A stretch of 64,000 nucleotides of DNA, taken from Glaciihabitans sp. (GTDB taxonomy: Bacteria > Actinomycetota > Actinomycetes > Actinomycetales > Microbacteriaceae). Positions 26,245 to 36,186 of this stretch are shown one piece after another (within the stretch, counting starts at the first letter, position 1; the number at the start of each line of letters is the position of its first letter). The translations under genes were made by a program, and so were the position numbers. The stretch spans positions 62,001 to 126,000 of the forward strand of contig JAODBD010000005.1 of assembly GCA_025463785.1 (NCBI GenBank). The letters are read 5' to 3'. The notes beneath the pieces are model-generated. The model had not been told where the DNA came from and did no database searches. It worked only from the letters and a program-made list of their open reading frames with translations.

Positions 26245-27342
26245 ATGGCCAGAATCGTCCTCGCGCCCGACTCGTTCAAGGGGTCGGCGGCGGCCCACAT
26301 TGCGTCGGCCGCGATCGCTCGAGGCTGGGCGGCAGTTCGCCCGGACGACGAGGTGGTTCAGTTGCCGATGGCCGACGGTGGCGAGGGCACGATCGACGCC
26401 TTTGCTGCCGCATATTCGACGGCCAGACGGATGCCGGTGACCGTAACCGGTCCAGATGATCGCCCCGACGACGCCGAGTGGCTCCTGCTGCCCGACGGCG
26501 CAGGCGTCGTCGAACTCGCGATCGCGAGCGGCATCACACTGCTCGACCCTCTCCAGCCATACGACGCGCACACGTTCGGGTTCGGCCAGCTGATCGATGC
26601 GGCGCTCGACCATGGCGTGAGCCGTCTTCTGCTTGCAATCGGCGGGAGCTCGTCGACGGATGGCGGCGCAGGCGCACTGACCGCACTCGGCGCGCAGCTT
26701 CTCGACGCCGCCGGCGATCCCGTGCCGCCCGGTAACCGCGGGTTGGCATCGGTCGCGACGGTGGATCTCAGCGGGCTTCGGCCGCTCCCCCGCCGCGGAG
26801 CCCTCGTGCTCTCAGACGTGACCAACCCGCTCCTCGGTGCGGGTGGTGCGGCCGCGGTGTTCGGGCCGCAGAAGGGCGCGGCATCCGGTGACATCTCCGT
26901 TCTCGACGCCAACCTCGCGCGATTCGCGGCTCTCGTCGGGGGCGATCCCACGGTTGCGGGTGCCGGAGCGGCGGGCGGCGTGGGTTTTGGCCTGCTGGCC
27001 TGGGGCGCGTCCATTGCCCCAGGGGCGGCAGCCGTCGGAGATGCCCTCGGGATGCCGTCTGTCGTCGCATCCGCCGCCCTCGTCGTCACCGGGGAGGGTC
27101 GCTTCGACGACCAGTCTTCTGCGGGCAAGGTGCCGAGCTACCTGCTGCACCTGGGCTCGCGCGCCGGGGTAGGTGTCGCCCTCGTCGCCGGCCTCATCGA
27201 GGCGCCGACGGGCGCGTTCGCCGAAGCGGTCTCGCTCACCGAGCTCGCGGGCTCGGGCGAGGCCGCGCGCGCCGACGCCGAACGGTGGCTCATCGCGGCC
27301 GGAACCGAGCTGGCGCACCGCTTCACCGCCAGCGCACCGTAA
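26245..27342 (+). CDS. Glycerate kinase (GlxK/GarK family)
   Basis: A 365-residue kinase. The first residues MARIVLAPDSFKGS are characteristic, followed by MADGGEGT, GGSSSTDGGAGAL and VVTGEGRFDDQSSAGKVP near the C-terminus, all hallmarks of type II glycerate kinases that make phosphoglycerate from D-glycerate and ATP. The frame is open from 26215, but the ATG at 26245 starts the conserved N-terminus. It is convergent with the mannitol dehydrogenase gene. Confidence 0.92.
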   Translation: MARIVLAPDSFKGSAAAHIASAAIARGWAAVRPDDEVVQLPMADGGEGTIDAFAAAYSTARRMPVTVTGPDDRPDDAEWLLLPDGAGVVELAIASGITLLDPLQPYDAHTFGFGQLIDAALDHGVSRLLLAIGGSSSTDGGAGALTALGAQLLDAAGDPVPPGNRGLASVATVDLSGLRPLPRRGALVLSDVTNPLLGAGGAAAVFGPQKGAASGDISVLDANLARFAALVGGDPTVAGAGAAGGVGFGLLAWGASIAPGAAAVGDALGMPSVVASAALVVTGEGRFDDQSSAGKVPSYLLHLGSRAGVGVALVAGLIEAPTGAFAEAVSLTELAGSGEAARADAERWLIAAGTELAHRFTASAP

Positions 27343-27438
27343 GCACGAGTTGACCGGGGATGTCGCTTCGGCTCGGGCAGGTTCAGGGGGCATAGCGGCA
27401 ACCAGGGTCAGCTCAGCGGCCCGTGCAGCCAGCACAGG

Positions 27439-28581
27439 TCACCGTCCGTGCTGCTCCTTCTGGACCGCGCCGACGACCGCGGAATACAACGGATGCGACG
27501 CCTCGAGACCCATGACCTGGCTGACGAAATCGTTGGCGGACAGTGAGCGCAGGAGTCCGTCGAGTTCGACACTCTGCGGGTCATCCGGAACATCGAATCG
27601 CAGCGCAACACCCATCGTGAGCACGAGCGCGGTCGACGGCATCCCGCGCTCGGCAAGCTCTGCCGCTGGCCCCACAAATCGCTCGTTGCGAGAGAGCTTA
27701 CGCAGGGGTTGGCGGCCGACGCGCTCGACCGTGTCAGTGAGCTCATCGTTTGCGAAGCGCTGCAAGTTGGTTTCGATGTACTGCTGCTGTACTTCCGGGT
27801 CGAAGTCGTGCTTGGCGACGAGAAGCGACTTGGTTTCTGCCAGGACCGCGCGAACCGCGGCGAGCACAGACGGCATCCCGATGGCTTCTGCAATCGATGT
27901 GGCTCCGGCAATGAAGCCGTGGTAGGCCGTCGTCGCGTGACCGGTGTTGACCGTGAACAGTTTGCGCTCGATGTACGGGGCGAGATCATCGACGAAATGC
28001 GCCTCAGGGATCACCGGTGGATTGTCGCCGAACGGTGGCCGTTCGATGGCCCACTCGAAGAACGACTCGACGGTCACGTCTAGTCCGGCGCCCTCGGGCT
28101 GGCCGGGAACGATGCGATCAACGGCCGTATTGGCAAACACGGCCTTCGCGAGATCCGAAACGTCGGCAAGCTTTGTCACGACTTCGGCCTTCAGGATGTC
28201 CGTCGCATTGATCGCGTTTTCGCACGCCATTACAGCGAGAGGACGGGCCGACGCATCACGTTTCGCGAGAGCGGCAGCGATCACCGGGGCGACAAATCGA
28301 AGGATATTCGGGCCGACGGCGGTGGTCACGATATCGGCCGTAGCGATCTCGGCGACAACATCCGCTTCGTGGGTAGCACTGTTGATGGCTCGATAGTTGT
28401 CGACAGTGCTGGTCGATGCGCCCGCGCCCACCTCCCGTACGAGGTAGCTGCTGCTTAACGCGAGCGCATCGATCAGTTCTGCATTGACATCAGCGAAGAT
28501 AACTTCATAACCGGCGTTGTGAAGGATGAGACCGACAAATCCCCTGCCGATATTTCCCGCACCGAAATGCACTGCCTTCAT
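27439..28581 (-). CDS. mtlD: Mannitol-1-phosphate 5-dehydrogenase
   Basis: A 380-residue NAD-dependent enzyme that oxidises mannitol 1-phosphate to fructose 6-phosphate. The Rossmann motif [13 protein letters not shown] opens the protein, and the family signature with the catalytic Lys lies in the region [21 protein letters not shown]. Length equals that of E. coli MtlD (about 382). It is the last gene of the mannitol PTS operon, six bases after the IIA gene. Confidence 0.95.
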   Translation of the reverse strand: MKAVHFGAGNIGRGFVGLILHNAGYEVIFADVNAELIDALALSSSYLVREVGAGASTSTVDNYRAINSATHEADVVAEIATADIVTTAVGPNILRFVAPVIAAALAKRDASARPLAVMACENAINATDILKAEVVTKLADVSDLAKAVFANTAVDRIVPGQPEGAGLDVTVESFFEWAIERPPFGDNPPVIPEAHFVDDLAPYIERKLFTVNTGHATTAYHGFIAGATSIAEAIGMPSVLAAVRAVLAETKSLLVAKHDFDPEVQQQYIETNLQRFANDELTDTVERVGRQPLRKLSRNERFVGPAAELAERGMPSTALVLTMGVALRFDVPDDPQSVELDGLLRSLSANDFVSQVMGLEASHPLYSAVVGAVQKEQHGR

Positions 28582-28587
28582 GATCGA

Positions 28588-29025
28588 TTAGACGTTGACG
28601 TCTCCGAGGATTTCAAGAACATCCTCGGGGGTTTCAGCGACGAGGAGCCGATCCACTTGCTCCTCGTCGCTGAAGATGATGGCAATGCTGGACAAGATCC
28701 GCATGTGCCCGCCTTCTTTGCCGGCGATCCCGACAACGAAGCGAACAGGATGCCCGCCCCAGTCGATGGGTTCGTCGTACCGCACGAACGAGAGCGCAGA
28801 CGCAAGCACTGTGTCTTTGCCCTCGTTCGTGCCGTGTGGAATTGCCAGGAAGTTGCCCATGTACGTGGACACCAGAACCTCACGGTCATGCATGTAGCGC
28901 GAATACTCGGCCGTAACCGCTCCCGCTGCTACGAGGATCCGTCCCGCCTCATCGATCGCCTCGGACGACGTGGTTGCCGTTCCATGAAGATCGATCTGCG
29001 TCAGCGCGAGCACATTTTCACTCAT
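28588..29025 (-). CDS. mtlF: PTS mannitol-specific EIIA
   Basis: A 145-residue cytosolic phosphocarrier of the fructose/mannitol family, with the phosphorylatable His in LAIPHGTNEGKD (about residue 65). The ATG at 29025 (MSENVLAL) is preferred over one two codons upstream because AAAGG sits at the right distance. It takes phosphate from HPr and gives it to the IIB domain of the permease upstream. The name mtlF is used in firmicutes and actinobacteria when IIA is a separate protein. Confidence 0.92.
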   Translation of the reverse strand: MSENVLALTQIDLHGTATTSSEAIDEAGRILVAAGAVTAEYSRYMHDREVLVSTYMGNFLAIPHGTNEGKDTVLASALSFVRYDEPIDWGGHPVRFVVGIAGKEGGHMRILSSIAIIFSDEEQVDRLLVAETPEDVLEILGDVNV

Positions 29026-29073
29026 CTGCATTACCTTTGGTCCCTTGCCTGGTTGTCGGTTGCCTGTATCTAG

Positions 29074-30594
29074 CTAGGCGCCCTGACCCTGGACCTGAGC
29101 GACAATCTGGTCGTACGCGGGGCTCGACATGAAGTCGTCCACAGAGACCTGCTGTGCGCTCGGGGTCTTCTCCCGTGCGCGCTCGGTCAACTGCGCCTGC
29201 GTAATCACCAGATCGACGTTGTCGGTGAGGTTTGCGATCGCCTTGTTCTCGACCGTAACACCCGTAACTCCGGCTTTCTTCAGCTTGTTCCGAAGAACGG
29301 TCGCGCCCATGGCGCTCGAACCCATTCCCGCGTCGCACGCGAAGACAATCGAATGCACCCGCGTTGCCGTGGCTGCACCGGTACCGGTACCGAGCAGGTC
29401 GCCTACGCGGCTGCCCGTGCCCTTATTCGCAGCGTTCTGTGCGACGGCGTTAGCCAGGGCGGTGTCTTCACCAGCATCGATCGCTGCGAGGTCACGCCTG
29501 CGGCTTGCACGGATGATGACCGAGGCCACCAGGAACGAGACAGCTGCCGAGAATACGACCGAGCAGAGAACCCCAAGGAGACTTCCCGGAGGTGCCTGTG
29601 CGATGACCGCGATTATCGACCCGGGCGATGCCGGAGCTCGGAGACCCGAGTTGAAGATCACGTTCGTCAGAACGCCGGTAGCACCACCCGCGATCGCTGC
29701 AACAACCAGCAGCGGCTTTGCGAGCACGTACGGGAAGTAGATCTCGTGGATTCCACCGATGAACTGGATGAGAATCGCGCCAGGAGCACTCGCACGGAGC
29801 AGGCCGACACCAAACACGGCAAACGCGAGCAGGATGCCGACACCGGGGCCAGGGTTGGCCTCGATGAGGAACAGGATGGACTTGCCAGACTTGGCTGCCT
29901 CAATCGTGCCCAGCGGCGTGAAGACACCGTGGTTGATGGCGTTGTTGAGGAACAGGATCTTGCCTGGTTCGACGAACACGCTCGCGAGCGGCAGCAGGTG
30001 CGACGACACGAGGAAGTGCACAACGCTCTCCAGGAAGTTGCTCAGCGCCGTGACGGCGGGAGCAATCAGGAAGAACGCGAACACAGCAAGCGCCGCGCCG
30101 ACGATGCCTCCGGAGAAGTTGTCGACGAGCATCTCGAAGCCTGGGCGGATCTTGTTAGCCCAGATCTTGTCGACCTGCTTGATGATCCAGGCGGCCCCTG
30201 GGCCGACGATCATTGCACCGAGGAACATCGGGATGCCGGCGCCGACAATCACACCCATGGTGGCGATTGTGCCGATGACACCACCGCGGAGACCATAGAC
30301 CATGCGACCACCCGTGTTGGCGATAAGCAGCGGAAGGAGGTAGGTGATCATCGGGCCGACGAGGCCCGTGTTCACGATCTTCGGATCGGTGCTCCAACCA
30401 CCGAGCTGCTGAACCCAGGTCGGTTCGATATGGAGCAGCGGCAGCCACCCCGTCGGGATGAAGAGGGCCGTGATAAGACCCCATGCGATGAAAGCTGCGA
30501 TATTCGGCAAAACCATGCCGCTGACGAAGGTGCCGAACTTCTGAACACCTACGCGCGCGCTTCCACCACTACTGGTTGCGGACGTCGTTGTCAT
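29074..30594 (-). CDS. mtlA: PTS mannitol permease, EIICB
   Basis: A 506-residue membrane permease. Residues 1 to about 345 form the IIC domain with several transmembrane helices and the GGIHEIYFPYVL motif that is highly conserved in mannitol transporters. A charged linker then leads to a IIB domain (VFACDAGMGSSAMG, phospho-Cys) at about residues 415-500. No IIA domain is fused; that is the separate gene downstream. It takes up mannitol and phosphorylates it to mannitol 1-phosphate. Confidence 0.95.
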   Translation of the reverse strand: MTTTSATSSGGSARVGVQKFGTFVSGMVLPNIAAFIAWGLITALFIPTGWLPLLHIEPTWVQQLGGWSTDPKIVNTGLVGPMITYLLPLLIANTGGRMVYGLRGGVIGTIATMGVIVGAGIPMFLGAMIVGPGAAWIIKQVDKIWANKIRPGFEMLVDNFSGGIVGAALAVFAFFLIAPAVTALSNFLESVVHFLVSSHLLPLASVFVEPGKILFLNNAINHGVFTPLGTIEAAKSGKSILFLIEANPGPGVGILLAFAVFGVGLLRASAPGAILIQFIGGIHEIYFPYVLAKPLLVVAAIAGGATGVLTNVIFNSGLRAPASPGSIIAVIAQAPPGSLLGVLCSVVFSAAVSFLVASVIIRASRRRDLAAIDAGEDTALANAVAQNAANKGTGSRVGDLLGTGTGAATATRVHSIVFACDAGMGSSAMGATVLRNKLKKAGVTGVTVENKAIANLTDNVDLVITQAQLTERAREKTPSAQQVSVDDFMSSPAYDQIVAQVQGQGA

Positions 30595-30596
30595 TA

Positions 30597-32288
30597 CTAC
30601 TCCGATTCTGTGGGTTTGGTGGTGCTTAGAGTTGCCGCCGCGAACACCGCTGCGCGGGCCTCGACGGCGCTATTAGCCGAAAGTGCTAATTCGGCGAATT
30701 CCAGTGCCTGCTTCTTGGTGAAGCGGGAAAGTTCTGCTCGAACATCCGCGAGCGCTGCGGGCGACATCGAGAGGGATGTCGCTCCGAGTCCGACGAGGAC
30801 GACGGCAAGCATCGGGTCCGCAGCCGCTTCCCCGCAAATGCCGACCGGCTTGCCGAGTGCGGCTCCCGCGCGGCCGACTTCGCCGACAAGGCGCAGTACC
30901 GCGGGATGCCATGGGTCCTGAAAGGAGGCAACGGAACCGAGCAGGCGATCGGCAGCCAGCGTGTACTGCGTCAGATCGTTGGTGCCGATGCTCGCGAAGT
31001 CGGCGTCGGCGAGGATGCGGTCGGCCAGCAGCGCTGACGCCGGGACCTCAACCATGACACCCGCCGTAGCAAGTCCGAGTTCCTTGGCAAGGGAGACGAA
31101 GTACCGGGTCTCCTCCACCGTCGAAACCATTGGTGCCATGACCCAGGCCTCAGCTCTGGTTGCCGCCGCGGCATTCGCGATCGCGGTGAGCTGGTCGCGC
31201 AGGATCGACTCGTGGGCACGAAGGGCGCGGAGGCCACGGAGGCCGAGCGCGGGGTTTTCTTCCGGCTCATCGTTCAGGAAGCTGAGCGGCTTGTCGGCTC
31301 CGGCATCCAGAGCACGCACGACGACCTTTTTGCCCGGGAACGCGGCGAACAGGGCGGTGTACTTGGCCTGCTGGTCTTCGATCGTCGGGGCGTGGTTCGA
31401 GTCAAGGAAGAGGAACTCGGTGCGGAACAGGCCAACACCTTCTGCGCCCTTGTCGACCGCATCCTGCAGTTTGTCGATCGCGCCGAGGTTCGCGAGGAGC
31501 GGGATGGCTGTGCCGTCCGCGAGCCTGCCCGGGCCAACGGGAACGTCGGAAGCGGACGCGCGGGCTGCGAGGGTCGCCAGGGTGGCGGATGCTTCAGCAT
31601 CCGTCGGATTTACCGTGACGACCCCCGTCGAGGCATCGACGATGACCGTTTCGCCGTCCCCGAGAGACAGGGCACCCAGCGTTCCGACGACGGCGACGAT
31701 CGACTTCTCGCGGGCGAGAATCGCCGTGTGCGAGGTCGGTCCGCCGTCGCTCGTAATGAGCGCCAGTACCTTGTCGAGGTCTAAGAGTGCCGTGTCGGCC
31801 GGCGCGAGATCACGGGCGACGAGCACGAAAGGATGATCGGGGTTCGGCACTCCGGGAGCCATGACACCCTGCAGGTGAGCAACAGCGCGCTGCGACACAT
31901 CATCGAGGTCGGTGGCACGCTCGCCCATGTAGCCGCCCATGCTGATGAGCAGATCGCGGAACTGGACGAATGCCTCGAACACCGAGCGTTCTGCGGTCTT
32001 GCCGGTGTCGATGCGCGCGTTGACGTCATCCTTCAGGGTCGGGTCCTCGGCCATGAAAGCCTGCGCTTCGAGAACGTCCTTGGCCGCCCCGCCCGCCTTC
32101 TCACCACGCAGCCGGATGTCCGCTGCCGTAGCCGCGAGCGCGCCGGCCGCGCGCACCTTCTCGGCGTCCGCGGTGATGGTGCTCGCGACATCCGATGGCT
32201 CAGGGAGCGGATCGGGCATTCGGACGACCGGGCCGACCGCGAGGCCGCGCCCGATCCCGACGCCTTGGAGTGTTGTGGTTGAGGTCAC
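30597..32288 (-). CDS. ptsI: PEP-protein phosphotransferase, PTS enzyme I
   Basis: A 563-residue general PTS enzyme. The phospho-His lies in TSDGGPTSHTAILAR (about residue 185), and the PEP-binding C-terminal barrel includes GLFRTEFLFLD, GADKPL and GICGEAAADP with the active Cys in that motif. It transfers phosphate from PEP to HPr. The start overlaps the HPr stop by four bases. Having EI and HPr inside the sugar operon ties general PTS capacity to mannitol induction. Confidence 0.95.
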   Translation of the reverse strand: MTSTTTLQGVGIGRGLAVGPVVRMPDPLPEPSDVASTITADAEKVRAAGALAATAADIRLRGEKAGGAAKDVLEAQAFMAEDPTLKDDVNARIDTGKTAERSVFEAFVQFRDLLISMGGYMGERATDLDDVSQRAVAHLQGVMAPGVPNPDHPFVLVARDLAPADTALLDLDKVLALITSDGGPTSHTAILAREKSIVAVVGTLGALSLGDGETVIVDASTGVVTVNPTDAEASATLATLAARASASDVPVGPGRLADGTAIPLLANLGAIDKLQDAVDKGAEGVGLFRTEFLFLDSNHAPTIEDQQAKYTALFAAFPGKKVVVRALDAGADKPLSFLNDEPEENPALGLRGLRALRAHESILRDQLTAIANAAAATRAEAWVMAPMVSTVEETRYFVSLAKELGLATAGVMVEVPASALLADRILADADFASIGTNDLTQYTLAADRLLGSVASFQDPWHPAVLRLVGEVGRAGAALGKPVGICGEAAADPMLAVVLVGLGATSLSMSPAALADVRAELSRFTKKQALEFAELALSANSAVEARAAVFAAATLSTTKPTESE

Positions 32289-32548
32289 GCGTCGAAGTCC
32301 GTCGTTAGCAGTTCGACAAGTGAATCGAGCACGGCGTCGGCGCTCTCGCCCTCTGCCTTAAGCGTCACCTGATCGCCGTGCTCGATGCCAAGGGAGATGA
32401 CGCCGAGGATGCTCGCCGCGTTCAATGTCTTTTCGCCTTTCGTCAAAAAAACCGGCAGCCCGGAGGCGGTAACCGCCTGGACGAAGAGCGACGCGGGGCG
32501 CGCGTGAAGTCCGTGAGCGGATGCGATCGTGACGGTGCGTTCAGGCAT
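32285..32548 (-). CDS. ptsH: HPr phosphocarrier protein
   Basis: An 87-residue HPr with the active His in GLHARPAS (residue 15) and the regulatory-serine region (SILGVISLGIEHGDQ) that HPr kinase uses in firmicutes. It accepts phosphate from enzyme I, whose gene overlaps by four bases, and passes it to EIIA. Starts inside the end of the IIB-like gene (8-base overlap). Confidence 0.95.
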   Translation of the reverse strand: MPERTVTIASAHGLHARPASLFVQAVTASGLPVFLTKGEKTLNAASILGVISLGIEHGDQVTLKAEGESADAVLDSLVELLTTDFDA

Positions 32549-32873
32549 GTGCGGATCCTTCTGGGGTTGTGTTCAGCAGCGACATGGCGAGATCGAGCGC
32601 GTCCAATGCGCCCGTCGGGCCAAACGCCGACGAGGGGAGGAGTGCGGCGGGCACCGCGTGTACGGCGGCGGCGGCCTGAAGTTCAGAAAATGTGGATGCG
32701 AGGTGCGGCCCAACCAGAAGAACGCGAGCGTCGCCAAGGCGCGAGTCGAGATCGAGGTTGCTCGCAGCGCGCGCCGTGAAATCGAGTCCGCGCTCGGTCA
32801 GGAGGCTTCGCATTCGGCTCGCGAGGAACGTGCTCGACGCACCGGCACCGCAAACCACAAGGATCGTATCCAT
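32541..32873 (-). CDS. PTS IIB-like small protein, cellobiose/lactose IIB type
   Basis: About 110 residues. MDTILVVCGAGASSTFLASRM matches the P-loop-like phospho-Cys region of lactose/cellobiose IIB proteins, and the VLLVGPHLAS strand fits the same fold. No IIA or IIC of that family is present, so it is an orphan: perhaps a regulator of the MtlR protein or a phosphate sink. ATG at 32873 has GGAGG in the right place; an upstream in-frame start lacks one. First gene of the mannitol PTS operon. Confidence 0.8.
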   Translation of the reverse strand: MDTILVVCGAGASSTFLASRMRSLLTERGLDFTARAASNLDLDSRLGDARVLLVGPHLASTFSELQAAAAVHAVPAALLPSSAFGPTGALDALDLAMSLLNTTPEGSAHA

Positions 32874-33053
32874 GGGATCGCCTCCTCGCGTTCCGGTGCC
32901 CAACAGTCGATCGAGGTTCAAAATTCACATCGAACGCTCAGGTCAATGATTGGGCTGACGGCGCAGCGCGGCCACCAGACCTGTTTCCGTAGGTGCGGAA
33001 AAAAGAGTGCGAACGTCCCGCGGAGCGCTGAACGCGGTTACAGTGACTTGGCG
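32874..33053. promoter_or_regulatory. Divergent promoter region between PTS operon and mtlR
   Basis: This 180-base gap separates the first gene of the minus-strand PTS operon from the plus-strand activator gene. Both promoters, and an MtlR binding site, are expected here. I see no clear inverted repeat. Confidence 0.4.
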
Positions 33054-34976
33054 ATGAGCGATAAGTATGAGCGCCTGCTCGATTACCTGGTGCAGTCAGA
33101 AGGCTGGATCACGGCGTCGGAGCTGGCAGACCAGTTGGGCGTAACTACGCGCAGCGTTCGCAGCTATGTCACGGCAGCCAAAGCGGCAGCGCATCCCCTC
33201 GCCATCATTACGGCGTCGACCGCTGGCTATCGGCTCAACCGCGAGGCGTACTCGACCTTTGTATCGGGTGCGCGAGCGAAAGACAGCGACTTCGACACCC
33301 CGCGCGATCGGGTACACCACCTCGTGCGCCGTCTCACCGAGGCTCCACAGGGGCTCGACATCCACGCGCTCGCCGACAGCCTGTTCGTGAGCGAGTCGAC
33401 CATCGAGGCAGACCTTCGCAAGGTGAAGGCGCTCGGTGAGGATGCCGGGGTCTCGCTCTCGAGGCGCGGCAGCGTGGTTACCCTCACCGGCGCCGAGAGC
33501 GATCACCGGCGCCTGTTGAGCAAGCTGTTCCACAGTGAGAGCGCGCAGGGATTCCTTGAACTCGAGAACGTCCAGCGAGAGTTCGCATCCGACGATCTGG
33601 GACTCTTCAAAACTGACCTCATCGAGATGCTCGACGCGCAGGGCTACTTTGTCAACGAATACGGCGTCAACAGCGTGCTGCTCCATGTCGCGATCGCCGT
33701 TGACCGCGTCATTCGCGACCAGCGGCTGCAGGGTGTCGGTGCACACCCCCGCGACCCCGTACGAGAACCAGTCACTTTCGGGCTCGCGACGCTCATCAGC
33801 ACCCATTTTGACGTCATCCTCGCGGATACCGACCTCGAATACCTGGCGAAACTGCTGACCACCCGGGTCATCACCCCCGGTCAGGGTCAGCCGGTGCAAG
33901 CCGTGGTCGAGAACTACGTGGACCCGGAAAACCTCGAACTCGTCCGCACCGTAGTCGCGCAGGTCAGCGAGGAGTACCTCCTTGATCTCAACGACGAGGC
34001 GTTCATGGTTCGGCTCGCGCTGCACCTCGGCAACCTGGTTGCCCGCGCGCAGGACAACTCGTACTCGCGCAATCCCCTCGTGCGTTCCATCAAGACGTCG
34101 TACCCGATGATCTACGACGTGGCCGTCTTCATGGCGTCGCAGATCCAACGGGCCAAATCAATCACCATGAACGACGACGAAATCTCTTACATCGCATTGC
34201 ACCTTGGGTCATTCCTCGAGAGGCAGTCCAGACGCGAGGAACGCCTGACCGTCGCGATCGTGTGCCCCGGCTACTACGACATGCACACCATCCTGCGGGA
34301 GCGGATCGAGAGCGCGCTCGGGTCGGAGCTGTCAGTCGAAATCGTCGTCACCCGAACGGATGTCGACTGGCTCGACTTTTCGACGGATCTCGTGCTCACC
34401 ACCATCGCGGCCAAGGGGATCAGCGACAGTGTCGTCGTCATCCAGCCATTCCTTACTGACGGAGACATCGAAAACATCCGTCGCGCGATAACCCGGGTGC
34501 GCCGTCACCGAAAACGCGCACAAATCAAGGATGACCTGCTGCTGTACTTCGACCCGGCGCTGTTCCTGCGCAACGTAGTCGCCGATAGCGAGGTGGACAT
34601 GATCCGCACGCTCGGAGAACTCATGGTCGACCGCGGCATCATCGACGAGTCATACGTTGCGGGTGCGGTTGAGCGGGAGCTGATGTCATCCACCGCATTC
34701 ACCGACACGATTGCTGTGCCACACGCCATGGTCATGAGCGCGTCGAAGACGTCGATCGCGATCGCGGTCAACGAGACGCCGATGCAGTGGGGCGACAACC
34801 GGGTCAACGTGATCGCGCTGATCGCGTTTTCGTCGAGCGGACGCAGTTCGTTCCAGGAGGTGTTCGACCAGTTCGTCGAAGTCTTCGCGGACCGCGCCGA
34901 CGTGCTCGAACTCATCAAGCGCTCGACCGACTTCACGACGTTCATCGAGGAACTGGTGCACGTCATCGACACGTAG
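33054..34976 (+). CDS. mtlR: PRD-containing transcriptional activator of the mannitol operon (MtlR-like)
   Basis: A 640-residue modular regulator from the ATG at 33054 (MSDKYERLLDYLV). Two helix-turn-helix regions occupy residues 1-130. Two PTS regulation domains follow (PRD1 with HVAIAVDRV near 220, PRD2 with LALHLGNLV near 325). A IIB-like part lies near 400-490 (VAIVCPGYYDM keeps the Cys) and a fructose/mannitol-type IIA domain near 505-640 (IAVPHAMV holds the His). PTS components phosphorylate the PRDs, IIB and IIA to tune activity. The adjacent PTS operon is its obvious target. Confidence 0.92.
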   Translation: MSDKYERLLDYLVQSEGWITASELADQLGVTTRSVRSYVTAAKAAAHPLAIITASTAGYRLNREAYSTFVSGARAKDSDFDTPRDRVHHLVRRLTEAPQGLDIHALADSLFVSESTIEADLRKVKALGEDAGVSLSRRGSVVTLTGAESDHRRLLSKLFHSESAQGFLELENVQREFASDDLGLFKTDLIEMLDAQGYFVNEYGVNSVLLHVAIAVDRVIRDQRLQGVGAHPRDPVREPVTFGLATLISTHFDVILADTDLEYLAKLLTTRVITPGQGQPVQAVVENYVDPENLELVRTVVAQVSEEYLLDLNDEAFMVRLALHLGNLVARAQDNSYSRNPLVRSIKTSYPMIYDVAVFMASQIQRAKSITMNDDEISYIALHLGSFLERQSRREERLTVAIVCPGYYDMHTILRERIESALGSELSVEIVVTRTDVDWLDFSTDLVLTTIAAKGISDSVVVIQPFLTDGDIENIRRAITRVRRHRKRAQIKDDLLLYFDPALFLRNVVADSEVDMIRTLGELMVDRGIIDESYVAGAVERELMSSTAFTDTIAVPHAMVMSASKTSIAIAVNETPMQWGDNRVNVIALIAFSSSGRSSFQEVFDQFVEVFADRADVLELIKRSTDFTTFIEELVHVIDT

Positions 34977-35190
34977 CGCGGCGGGCCGCGAGTCGCGTGC
35001 CGCGGGCAGTACGCGGCTGGGAGTGCGCGACCGTTTGTTATCCGCGTGACGTTCATGAACGGCACCGCGACGACATCCGGCGGCGGGCTCCCGCGACGCT
35101 CTCCTCCTCCACCGTGGGAGGTCGAAGGTGGACTCCGCCAGGCGAGCAATTCTGCGACCTGCTCCACCGCGTTTGCGTCAGGATTTCGGC

Positions 35191-36186
35191 ATGCTCGATG
35201 CCACAACCCTCGACTGGATTGACCAGCTCACGCTCACCCGCGACCTCCGCACTCCGGGCGAGCGTGCAGAGTTTTTTGCGCGAGTGCGCCGCCACGAGTT
35301 CGTTGCGGTTCGACGCGGAGCTTATGTCGCTGCCGAGTACTGGTCCCGGATGGATCGACACGAACGGTATCGCGCACGCGTCAAGACCAGCGTCACGCTC
35401 GCTGTCGAGAAACTATTGGTGTCGCACGATTCCGCGGCCGCGCTGTGGCGATTGCCTCGCCTTGGGCCGTATCCGCAGGCGATCCACGTGCTCCACGCCC
35501 AGTCCAGCGGCGGACGATCAACTACCCTGTTCGCGCGCCATGCGGTCGCCTCTTTCCCCCAACCGGAAATTATCGAGGGCATCCCAGTCACCCCGCTCGC
35601 TCGAACGGCCATTGACCTGATCCGCGCTGGCACGTTCGCAGAGGGGGTCGTGGTCGCCGATGCGGTGCTGCGACGTACCGCTTATCCATTGGCCGGATTA
35701 CCGGGAACGGCCGTCACGCGAGCCGACCTCGTCCGTGAAGCGGTGGACGTTCCGATCCGACTCGGTAGTGCGAAGGCGCGACGGGTTATCGAATTTGCGG
35801 ATGGACTCGCGGATCGACCAGGCGAATCGATCAGTCGTGTCAATATCGCGCTGGCCGGTCTCACGATGCCGCAGTTGCAGGTGCCCATCCGGGGCGCCAG
35901 CGGCAGAAGGTGGGTCGTCGACTTTTGGTGGCCTGAGTCCAATCTCATCGGCGAGTTCGACGGTAAGTCCAAATACACCGACCCTGAGTTTCTCCGGGGT
36001 CGCACCCCAGCCCAGGTTGTGTATGACGAGAAGGTACGCGAGGACGATCTGCGTGCCACCGATCGAAGTTTCAGTCGCTGGCCGTGGGCGACGGCAATCT
36101 CAATGCCCAAGTTGAGACGTCATCTGGTGGCCGCCGGCGTTCGCGTGCAACCACGCGGCGGTACATCATCTGCGTGGCCTTCATGA
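35191..36186 (+). CDS. Actinobacterial DUF559-like protein with AbiEi-type N-terminus
   Basis: About 331 residues. The N-terminal half (LRTPGERAEFFARVRRHEFVAVRRGAYV) resembles the AbiEi-like winged domain seen in many actinobacterial hypotheticals, and the C-terminal part (WWPESNLIGEFDGKSKY) matches the DUF559/VSR-like endonuclease core with EFDGK as the putative catalytic strand. Such paired domains are common in this phylum and of unknown function. The ATG at 35191 (MLDATTLDW) is chosen over an upstream frame extension. Confidence 0.8.
   Translation: MLDATTLDWIDQLTLTRDLRTPGERAEFFARVRRHEFVAVRRGAYVAAEYWSRMDRHERYRARVKTSVTLAVEKLLVSHDSAAALWRLPRLGPYPQAIHVLHAQSSGGRSTTLFARHAVASFPQPEIIEGIPVTPLARTAIDLIRAGTFAEGVVVADAVLRRTAYPLAGLPGTAVTRADLVREAVDVPIRLGSAKARRVIEFADGLADRPGESISRVNIALAGLTMPQLQVPIRGASGRRWVVDFWWPESNLIGEFDGKSKYTDPEFLRGRTPAQVVYDEKVREDDLRATDRSFSRWPWATAISMPKLRRHLVAAGVRVQPRGGTSSAWPS

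Noticed and set aside
24024-26459. 811-residue open frame on the plus strand
   Set aside because: It is antisense to the ATP-grasp, receiver/PIG-L and amidohydrolase genes, which have full motifs; it is Arg/Gly/His-rich and has no domain.
29353-30921. 522-residue open frame on the plus strand
   Set aside because: Antisense to mtlA and ptsI; an effect of high GC and biased codons.
33096-34148. 350-residue minus-strand frame
   Set aside because: Antisense to the MtlR activator, with no recognisable domain.
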